Assembly: GCA_024400455.1 (NCBI GenBank)
Contig: JAKSMU010000004.1
Location: forward strand, 62,001-126,000
From: Bacteroidales bacterium
GTDB taxonomy: Bacteria > Bacteroidota > Bacteroidia > Bacteroidales > F082
Reading direction: 5' to 3'
DNA length: 64,000 nt
In this document: positions 58,124-64,000 of the stretch, piece by piece
Layout of the letters: every line of letters starts with the position of its first letter
Numbering within the stretch: the stretch's first letter is position 1
The notes under the pieces: model-generated
What the model was told of the DNA's origin: nothing
The model's database searches: none
Seen by the model: only the letters and a program-made list of their open reading frames with translations
Program-made: the position numbers and the translations under genes

Positions 58124-58894
58124 TCAATATTTCAAATGTTTGACAGTTATGCCATTATTAATCAGCTGGCGCAACGAATCAATGCCAATACGCAAATGCT
58201 CGCCAACGAAATTCTTACTGACACGCTTGTCGCTCTCTTCCGTCTTCACGCCTTCGGGCGTCATGGGCTGGTCGGAAACCAACAGCAGAGCACCAGTCGG
58301 AATTTCATTATAAAAACCGACCGAAAAAATAGTCGCAGTCTCCATATCAACCGCCATGCAACGGATTTTGCGCAAATAATCCTTGAAATTATCATCATGT
58401 TCCCAAACACGGCGGTTGGTCGTGTAAACCGTTCCGGTCCAATAATCACGGCCATAATCCCTTATGGTTGTGGAGATTGCCTTTTCAAGACTGAAAGCTG
58501 GCAAAGCAGGGACCTCAGGGGGAAAATAGTCGTTTGAGGTACCCTCGCCACGAATGGCTGCGATAGGCAGAATCAAGTCGCCGACACGGTTTTTAGGCTT
58601 CACGCCACCACATTTCCCGAGGAAAAGAACGGCTTTCGGCTGAATGGCACTCAGCAAATCCATGATTGTCGCTGCATTAGCGCTTCCCATACTGAAATTG
58701 ACAATCGTAATTTCTCCATCCGTAGCACACGGCATCGACTTATCGCGTCCCACCACCTCAACGCCCTGCCAATCAGCAAACATATCCACATAATTCTGAA
58801 AATTAGTCAGAAGAATGTATTTTCCAAATTTCTCCAACGGAAGACCCGTATAACGAGGGAGCCAATTTTCAACTATTTCCTGTTTCGTTTTCAT
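58124..58894 (-). CDS. amn: AMP nucleosidase
   Basis: 256 residues in the short Bacteroidota form of AMP nucleosidase (PNP/UDP family), which splits AMP to adenine and ribose 5-phosphate. The N-terminus MKTKQEIVENWLPRYTG is very typical, with IVNFSMGSANAATIMDLLSA, AVLFLGKCGGVKPKNRVGDL and the active-site region CMAVDMETATIFSVGF followed by ALLLVSDQPMTPEG. An ATG 39 bp earlier (58933) would add 13 residues not expected in the family, so 58894 is used. Confidence 0.92.
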   Translation of the reverse strand: MKTKQEIVENWLPRYTGLPLEKFGKYILLTNFQNYVDMFADWQGVEVVGRDKSMPCATDGEITIVNFSMGSANAATIMDLLSAIQPKAVLFLGKCGGVKPKNRVGDLILPIAAIRGEGTSNDYFPPEVPALPAFSLEKAISTTIRDYGRDYWTGTVYTTNRRVWEHDDNFKDYLRKIRCMAVDMETATIFSVGFYNEIPTGALLLVSDQPMTPEGVKTEESDKRVSKNFVGEHLRIGIDSLRQLINNGITVKHLKY

Positions 58895-58963
58895 TATCAA
58901 AACTTTTCCGCAAAAATAACAACTTTTCACCAATAATTGCCCTCCAAATACCGTAATAGATTG

Positions 58964-58971
58964 TATCTTTG
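58964..58971 (+). promoter_or_regulatory. Promoter -7 element of the radical SAM gene
   Basis: TATCTTTG, with TTG 24 bp upstream (58937-58939), 18 bp before the ATG at 58990. An in-frame TTG at 58969 falls inside it and is rejected as start. Confidence 0.55.
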
Positions 58972-58989
58972 CAGAAATTTAAAAAAGAA

Positions 58990-59766
58990 ATGGGCATTCT
59001 ATTCAACGATTTAGTCTTTGGACCTCTGAAAAGCAGAAGATTAGGCATTTCTCTCGGCGTCAATCTGATGCCTAAGGCTGGCAAAATTTGCTCTTTCAAC
59101 TGCATCTATTGCGAATGTGGCTGGAATGACACAAGCAAAGTCGACCATCTGAAACTTCCAAGCAAAGAAGACATCAGAACAGCGTTAGAAAACAAGTTGA
59201 TTGAACTGAAAGGCACACCGATAGAACCCGAAAGCATCACTTTTTCCGGAAACGGAGAACCGACATTACACCCACAATTTGCTGAGATTGTTGATATTGT
59301 AATCCAACTCAGGGATAAATATTGCCCAAAAGCCGTAATCAGCGTACTCACAAACGGCACAAAGATTGGCGACGAAAAAGTTTTCAACGCTCTAAACAAA
59401 ATTGAGAATAACATCGTGAAACTTGATGGCGGAACAAAAGAATGTATTGAAGCCATCAACTTGCCAAATTTCAAATTTGACCTGGAAAAATACATCAGTC
59501 AACTGAAAAGTTTCAATGGCGACCTGACCATTCAGACACTATTCCTTCGCGGCGAACACAACGGAAAAACCATCGATAACACTACGGAAACCGAAGTCAG
59601 ACAATGGATTGAACACCTCAAAGCCATTCGTCCGAAACGCGTCATGATGTATGTCATCGAGCGCGCAACGCCAGAAGAAAACCTCGAAAAAATCAGCAAG
59701 GCGGAAATGGAGACCATTGCTGAAAAAGTGAAATCATTAGGCATCGAACCCGAAATCTACGCATAA
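58990..59766 (+). CDS. Radical SAM protein
   Basis: 258 residues. The 4Fe-4S motif is CSFNCIYC (C-x3-C-x2-C), followed by ECGW; SFSGNGEPTLHP-type sequence (ITFSGNGEPTLHPQF) is the SAM-binding GGE-like region, and ISVLTNGTKIGDEKV and VKLDGGTKECIEAIN complete the half barrel. The N-terminal FGPLKSRRLGISLGVNLMP resembles a family of radical SAM proteins related to tRNA-wybutosine synthase TYW1, but the reaction here is unknown. It overlaps the next gene by one base (TAATG), suggesting coupled translation. Confidence 0.88.
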   Translation: MGILFNDLVFGPLKSRRLGISLGVNLMPKAGKICSFNCIYCECGWNDTSKVDHLKLPSKEDIRTALENKLIELKGTPIEPESITFSGNGEPTLHPQFAEIVDIVIQLRDKYCPKAVISVLTNGTKIGDEKVFNALNKIENNIVKLDGGTKECIEAINLPNFKFDLEKYISQLKSFNGDLTIQTLFLRGEHNGKTIDNTTETEVRQWIEHLKAIRPKRVMMYVIERATPEENLEKISKAEMETIAEKVKSLGIEPEIYA

Positions 59767-60167
59767 TGGAAAAGTATCCTGTAAAAATACTCATGGCTTT
59801 TGCCTGCACCTTTGACCCAGGCGGAGAAGAATTTTTCGATTGGCTCATGCGTAACGGCTATCCCGAATTAGGCGCTCTAAGCCATGCCATTCAAGGCGAT
59901 TCCGGTGCCAAAGACTGGTTGCTCAACAACGGCTATCCACAGTATGCAGCCTTGGACAGCGCCATCGATGAAGAAAAAGCCGCCCAAGAATGGTTGCAAA
60001 AGAACCATTTCGATCTGCTTTTACTCTTATCGCGAGCCATAAACAACTATGAAGATGCCCTAGATTGGTTCCAGAAAAAGGAACTTGGCGTTTTTATCAT
60101 CATTGCTGATAAAATACGTAAATATTTAGACGACAAATATTTAGACTATCACAAAATTCATTTTTAA
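59766..60167 (+). CDS. Protein of four 25-residue helical repeats
   Basis: A 133-residue protein with no signal peptide. It consists of four repeats with Trp at exactly 26, 51, 76 and 101: FFDWLMRNGYPELGALSHAI, AKDWLLNNGYPQYAALDSAI, AQEWLQKNHFDLLLLLSRAI and ALDWFQKKELGVFIIIADKI. The pattern is W-(L/F)-x-x-(N/K)-x-(Y/F/L)-x(4)-L-x-x-A-I, likely a helix-turn-helix solenoid. I do not recognise the family. It is translationally coupled to the radical SAM gene, so it may bind that enzyme or its substrate. Confidence 0.8.
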   Translation: MEKYPVKILMAFACTFDPGGEEFFDWLMRNGYPELGALSHAIQGDSGAKDWLLNNGYPQYAALDSAIDEEKAAQEWLQKNHFDLLLLLSRAINNYEDALDWFQKKELGVFIIIADKIRKYLDDKYLDYHKIHF

Positions 60168-60208
60168 AACAAAGCGTATTTTTTTGCATAACATAAGCGA
60201 AAAATCAA

Positions 60209-60216
60209 TAAATTTG
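60209..60216 (+). promoter_or_regulatory. Promoter -7 element
   Basis: TAAATTTG with TTTG at 60183-60186 (22-bp spacing), 45 bp before the ATG at 60262. It serves the membrane protein / DUF3822 / rsmD unit. Confidence 0.6.
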
Positions 60217-60261
60217 CAGCCACTTATTGTATAAAAGGAAAATATCAAATAAATAAAAAAT

Positions 60262-60879
60262 ATGAAAAAAGGAACAAACGTACTCATCAACATCGTTCTT
60301 TTCGCTGTTGTAGTCTTTTTAGCCATTAAGGTCATCCAAAGCATTCAGGCTCCTATCAAGTTCGGCAACGAACAGAAAGCCCGTGAAGAAAAAGTCATTC
60401 AACGTCTGAAAGACATCCGTGACATTGAAGTTCAGTACAAGCAGGCAAACAACTGCTACACAGGAAGTTTTGACACTTTAATCAGTTTCTGCCAAACTGC
60501 TGAAATCCCGATTGTGAACATCATTCCTGACCCAACAGACACCACTTTCACCAAGACCATCAACGACACATTGGGATTCGTAAAAGTTATCGACTCACTC
60601 TTTGGCAAGCGCGAAGGTTTCAACATCGCCGAACTCCGCAACGTTCCATTTAGTGAACCTGCACAAGAATTCGAACTTGAAGCCGGCACTATTGTCCGTA
60701 GCGGCATCAATGTTCCAGTGTTCCAGGCACAAACTCCTTACGAAGTGTATCTGAAAGGCCTTGACCAGCAAAGAGTTCTCAACGTAAAAGCTGAAAAGGA
60801 AGCCATCAACAGATATGCCGGCATGAAAGTCGGTTCATTGGAAGAAGCCTCAACAGAAGGCAACTGGGACCAACTCTAA
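60262..60879 (+). CDS. Conserved membrane-anchored protein, unknown function
   Basis: A 205-residue protein with one N-terminal helix (about 8-24, VLINIVLFAVVVFLAIKVI) followed by a helical stretch REEKVIQRLKDIRDIEVQYK and a mixed alpha/beta domain. The layout, a long N-terminal helix continuing into a small globular domain, resembles pseudopilin-like proteins, but no prepilin cleavage site is evident. It lies 12 bp before the DUF3822 gene and looks co-transcribed with DUF3822 and rsmD. Confidence 0.78.
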   Translation: MKKGTNVLINIVLFAVVVFLAIKVIQSIQAPIKFGNEQKAREEKVIQRLKDIRDIEVQYKQANNCYTGSFDTLISFCQTAEIPIVNIIPDPTDTTFTKTINDTLGFVKVIDSLFGKREGFNIAELRNVPFSEPAQEFELEAGTIVRSGINVPVFQAQTPYEVYLKGLDQQRVLNVKAEKEAINRYAGMKVGSLEEASTEGNWDQL

Positions 60880-60891
60880 TGACTTGTTTGA

Positions 60892-61761
60892 ATGACAGCA
60901 TCAATACATCCTTATATCAGTGCACTTGATGAGGGTTTTGATGTTGGCAAAACAATAGAATACAGATTAACCATCCAATTCACATTGGGTGGTTTTTCTT
61001 ATGTCATTATGGATGCCAACACACACACCATCATTGCCACGGAGTCCTTTTTATCCGATGATTTGAAAGATGAAAAAGACACTTTCTATGCTTTGGAAAA
61101 CGTTTTCGCTGCCAGCAAGATAAAAGGGAAAGAGTTTCAATCTGTCACCTGCATTTTTGGAGGCAGAAACTATGCCTTGATTCCAAACGAACTATTTGGC
61201 GAAGAAAAATCTTTCAGATATTTGGATTTTCTACACTCCATTCAACCAAACAGTCAAATCATAAATGACAGATTGGACGCTAACGAATGCATCGGCATAT
61301 ATTCCGTCACAAGCCATCTAATCGGCAAAATCAAGGAACTTTGGCCAAAAGCAAAAATCGTCCACGAAAGCAGCGTTTTCCTTTCGCATGTTTCCGAAAT
61401 AGCCAAATCAGAAAAATTGACACGTATTTATCTTTATGTCAAAAACCGCAGTTTCGATATGGCAGTGTTTAAAGAAGGCAATCTGACATTCTTTAACAAC
61501 TTCAAATTCAACACGAAAGATGATTTCCTGTATTTCCTAATGTTTGCCATTGAGCAACAGAAAATGTCTGCCGAAGAAACTACAGTCTGCGTTTCAGGCA
61601 TGATTTTAGGCAACTCGGAAATCATGAAACTTTGCGAAAGATACATCAAAGACATACGTTTCATCAAAAACGGCAATTCAATTCAAGTCAGCGAGGCATT
61701 GAAAGAGATACCGAGCCAATACTATTACATTCCATACCAAGTCTTGCAATGCGAATCATAA
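60892..61761 (+). CDS. DUF3822 family protein
   Basis: 289 residues with an actin/ASKHA-like alternating pattern: TIQFTLGGFSYVIMD, SVTCIFGGRNYALIPNELF, HVSEIAKSEKLTRIYLYV, TVCVSGMILGNSEIMKLCER. It matches the DUF3822 family found next to rsmD throughout Bacteroidota; the function is unknown. Its 3' end overlaps the rsmD start by 13 bp, which fits a translationally coupled pair. Confidence 0.85.
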   Translation: MTASIHPYISALDEGFDVGKTIEYRLTIQFTLGGFSYVIMDANTHTIIATESFLSDDLKDEKDTFYALENVFAASKIKGKEFQSVTCIFGGRNYALIPNELFGEEKSFRYLDFLHSIQPNSQIINDRLDANECIGIYSVTSHLIGKIKELWPKAKIVHESSVFLSHVSEIAKSEKLTRIYLYVKNRSFDMAVFKEGNLTFFNNFKFNTKDDFLYFLMFAIEQQKMSAEETTVCVSGMILGNSEIMKLCERYIKDIRFIKNGNSIQVSEALKEIPSQYYYIPYQVLQCES

Positions 61762-62309
61762 GAGGGAAATACCAGAGAAGACAAATTGTTGCACCGACCA
61801 ACCTGCCGGTGCGTCCGACAACCGACATGGCAAAGGAAAGCCTGTTCAACATTTTAGAAAACTATTATGATTTTGAGGAAATTGAGGCCTTAGACCTGTT
61901 TGCCGGCACGGGCAACATTTCCTACGAACTCGTTTCGAGAGGCTGCACGAAGGTGGTGTCCGTCGACATCGACCAAGGTTGCGTGAAATTCATCCGCGAA
62001 ACCGCCAGCAAACTTGACATGAAAGAACTGCTCGTCGTGCGCTCTGATGTGTATCGTTTCGTTGCCAACAACAAGACACAGTACGACTTGATTTTTGCCG
62101 ATCCTCCATACGACAATGTTGATTACGGGCAACTTGTTGAAGCAATCTTCGAAAACAACCTGTTAAGAGAAAACGGAATGTTCGTCTTGGAGCACAGCAA
62201 ACGCATCAATTTTGAAGAGCATTCCCATTTTATAGAGCAAAGGCATTACGGCAAAGTGAATTTCACATTCTTTGCCCAAACAATCGAAGAAACAGAAGAA
62301 GAAATTTGA
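61749..62309 (+). CDS. rsmD: 16S rRNA (guanine966-N2)-methyltransferase RsmD
   Basis: 186 residues. It methylates G966 of 16S rRNA. MRIIRGKYQRRQI and RPTTDMAKESLFNIL are the typical start, then SAM motif I ALDLFAGTGNIS and catalytic DPPY in LIFADPPYDNV. The ATG at 61749 is used although the frame is open from 61632, because RsmD proteins begin with M-R-I-I-x-G and the extra part lies within DUF3822. Its stop codon abuts that of the convergent acyltransferase gene with no gap and no terminator. Confidence 0.93.
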   Translation: MRIIRGKYQRRQIVAPTNLPVRPTTDMAKESLFNILENYYDFEEIEALDLFAGTGNISYELVSRGCTKVVSVDIDQGCVKFIRETASKLDMKELLVVRSDVYRFVANNKTQYDLIFADPPYDNVDYGQLVEAIFENNLLRENGMFVLEHSKRINFEEHSHFIEQRHYGKVNFTFFAQTIEETEEEI

Positions 62310-64000
62310 TTAGCAGTAACCGAATCTTTCGCGCGCCTGTTGTTTCTCCTCCTCGGTACTATCCTTGAAAAACGGCATGATTTCCTCTTCCGGGAAATCC
62401 TTAAATGTCAGGAAAAGCAAACCGTCAAGCGTATCGTTGAAATCAGGATCCACATTGAAACACAACAGCTTGGAATTCAATTTCAGATATTTCTTGAACA
62501 GTGTCGGCATCCTGTAACTGCCATTGCTCAGGCGGAATAAGAACTTGTCGAATTTTTCGACAGATTCCATTCCATTTCTAAGCAAAACATCTTTATCTAC
62601 CTTATTGAAATCAGCAACAAAAGGCGTCATTGAAGTCACGGCATGCGTCAAATCACCACTAGCCGAATGCTTTGCCGTGACATACTCCACAATCATGCTC
62701 TGATAGAATTTCGGATACCACGAACTGATGCTTACCGGACCAATGAAATGATCCATATCCTTGTATTTCAATATCACGGATGACAAGCCTTTCAGCAACA
62801 ACATCAAAGGAAGCATTTCCCTTTGATAGTCAACACAAACGAAAGAACGACCAAGTTCTATTGTTTTTCTCAAATAAGGTTCAAACGAAGCATTGATATT
62901 GAACAATGTACTGATATAAAAGCCTTTTTTACCATAACGCTCCATGATTTCGCTACCAATGCCAAGTCGATAGCTACCAGCCAATTGCTGTTTGGCATTG
63001 TCCCAAAGAATCAAATGCTTGTAATGCTTGTCGAACTCATCGGTGTCAAGATTATTGCCTGTTCCTTCACCAATAGCACGGAAAGCCAATTCCCTTTGAC
63101 GAGCTATTTCGTGCATAAGATTTGGGATATCATCGTAATCAGCGAAAAAGCAATCGTATGTAGAAACTGAAAACAAAAATGATTTCTCGCGGATTTTTTC
63201 CAGTTCCTGCATCAAAAGCGAATTTTCTCGGCCTTCATCAATGGGTTTCAAGTTTGCACTAGTAAACTGCGGTTTCTCTGCCTTAATATTGGCTTCAAGA
63301 GCATATGAACGACTTCTCAGATAAGCAGCTAAATCATTATAATTCTCATATTCTGCAATTTCAGATGGCAAAATCGGTTTGCCAATTTGGAATGCAATAT
63401 GTTTATCATGCTTGTTAAACAACTCTCTTGGAAGACGCGCCGTGCCCAACATCGAGTTGATTCTATCGACAAAGTAGAAGAAGCGTGAATTTTCACCTTC
63501 CCAAAACACAGGAATCACAGGAACGCCTGCATTTTTTATCATTCTTGCTATTGATTTGCTCCAAGGCAAATCCTCTGGATACTCATGACCATGATAACGA
63601 GAGACTTCACCAGCAGGGAAAACTCCAAGTCCCTTACCTTCAGCCAGATGATTGATGGAACCTTTCACTCCACCCAAACTGCTTTTCCATTCGGGATTCT
63701 CCGTAAACGGATTAACTTGGAAAAACACATCCTTCAAATTCGGGATATGCGCAAGCAAGAAATTGGCCATCACCTTGAAATCAGGGCGAACCTTTGAAAT
63801 TGCATTATAGAGCAACACGCCTTCGATAGCACCGAATGGATGATTACAGACAACGACAAAACCGCCTTCCTTTGGGATGAAATCAAGTTGACCTGGATCA
63901 ACATCACAAGTCACATTCATCACCTTAAGCAACTGTTCTGTAAATTCACGGCCTTGATAATCAGCAGCTTTATCATATAACATATTGGCTTTACGGAATC
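62310..64000 (-). CDS. Fused PlsC-type and GNAT-type acyltransferase (OlsF-like), 5' end outside window
   Basis: At least 563 residues; the frame stays open to the window edge (FRKAN before the first Met at 63983), so the true start is beyond base 64000. The N-terminal half is a PlsC-like O-acyltransferase: VVVCNHPFGAIEG (H-x4-D/E form) and LGVFPAGEVSRYHG (glycerol-3-phosphate acyltransferase-like motif III). The C-terminal half (from about residue 265) is an N-acyltransferase of the hemolysin/OlsB type: FRAIGEGTG, YKHLILWDNAKQQLAGSYRL, ELGRSFVCVDYQRE. The fusion resembles OlsF, and the split pair GlsB/GlsA of Bacteroides, which makes ornithine or glycine aminolipids. The product lipid is inferred. 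Confidence 0.85.
   Translation of the reverse strand, partial: FRKANMLYDKAADYQGREFTEQLLKVMNVTCDVDPGQLDFIPKEGGFVVVCNHPFGAIEGVLLYNAISKVRPDFKVMANFLLAHIPNLKDVFFQVNPFTENPEWKSSLGGVKGSINHLAEGKGLGVFPAGEVSRYHGHEYPEDLPWSKSIARMIKNAGVPVIPVFWEGENSRFFYFVDRINSMLGTARLPRELFNKHDKHIAFQIGKPILPSEIAEYENYNDLAAYLRSRSYALEANIKAEKPQFTSANLKPIDEGRENSLLMQELEKIREKSFLFSVSTYDCFFADYDDIPNLMHEIARQRELAFRAIGEGTGNNLDTDEFDKHYKHLILWDNAKQQLAGSYRLGIGSEIMERYGKKGFYISTLFNINASFEPYLRKTIELGRSFVCVDYQREMLPLMLLLKGLSSVILKYKDMDHFIGPVSISSWYPKFYQSMIVEYVTAKHSASGDLTHAVTSMTPFVADFNKVDKDVLLRNGMESVEKFDKFLFRLSNGSYRMPTLFKKYLKLNSKLLCFNVDPDFNDTLDGLLFLTFKDFPEEEIMPFFKDSTEEEKQQARERFGYC

Overview
The window comes from a Bacteroidota genome, most likely an anaerobic, host- or gut-associated member of the Bacteroidales. 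The evidence is in the sequence: promoters match the Bacteroidota pattern (about -33 TTTG, about -7 TAnnTTTG), Shine-Dalgarno sequences are largely absent, and seven genes end in type IX secretion (T9SS) sorting domains with the YPNP-type motif. BACON, GH92, FecR/ECF-sigma, DUF3822 and DUF4230 families are also present, as are a PPi-type phosphofructokinase and AMP nucleosidase. The family or genus cannot be fixed from this stretch. I see no rRNA, phage, insertion sequence or CRISPR array, and one tRNA (Phe).

Layout. 1-3.7 kb: two glycosyltransferases and EttA. 3.7-7 kb: two small membrane proteins and a secreted C10 cysteine protease. 7-11.4 kb (minus): PPi-phosphofructokinase, a repeat-rich spacer and a GH92 alpha-mannosidase lipoprotein. 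11.5-15.1 kb: two T9SS cargo proteins. 15.2-19.5 kb (minus): an MntP-like protein, secreted endonuclease I and QueD in one operon, then tryptophanase with a long leader. 19.9-21.5 kb: a secreted C69 dipeptidase. 21.6-30.2 kb (minus): a six-BACON lipoprotein, then an envelope cluster (outer-membrane protein, TPR protein, LptC, CorC-like protein, PpiD-like foldase). 30.5 kb: tRNA-Phe. 30.6-35.3 kb: GT9 transferase (minus), then a T9SS cargo, Lnt and Dus. 35.3-36.7 kb (minus): two DUF4230 proteins and a 39-residue membrane microprotein. 36.7-37.2 kb: a non-coding spacer with a 22-bp-periodic array. 37.2-39.1 kb (minus): an ABC-F protein.

39.2-48.2 kb (minus) is a coherent accessory locus: ECF sigma factor, FecR anti-sigma factor, an outer-membrane beta-barrel with an N-terminal STN signalling domain, and two very large T9SS cargo proteins packed directly behind it. 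It looks like a cell-surface signalling system with no SusC/TonB transporter that controls two adhesin-like surface proteins. 48.4-52.4 kb carries rplU-rpmA, a lipoprotein, a TPR protein and rsmA. 52.4-54.9 kb is a second accessory island: about 220 nt of strongly folding sequence, an EcoRI-family adenine methyltransferase and a DUF262-HNH nuclease, together a candidate restriction or defence module inserted between housekeeping genes. 55-64 kb is housekeeping: LolC/E-type permease, rbfA, dtd, holA, amn, a radical SAM protein, a 25-residue-repeat protein, a membrane protein, DUF3822, rsmD, and a fused acyltransferase cut by the window end.

Family names rest on motif and sequence recognition from memory; no database search was run. 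The most promising undescribed elements are the sigma/FecR/STN-barrel/cargo locus, the structured leader with its methyltransferase-nuclease pair, the 22-bp operator-like array, and the tryptophanase leader with its micro-ORF.
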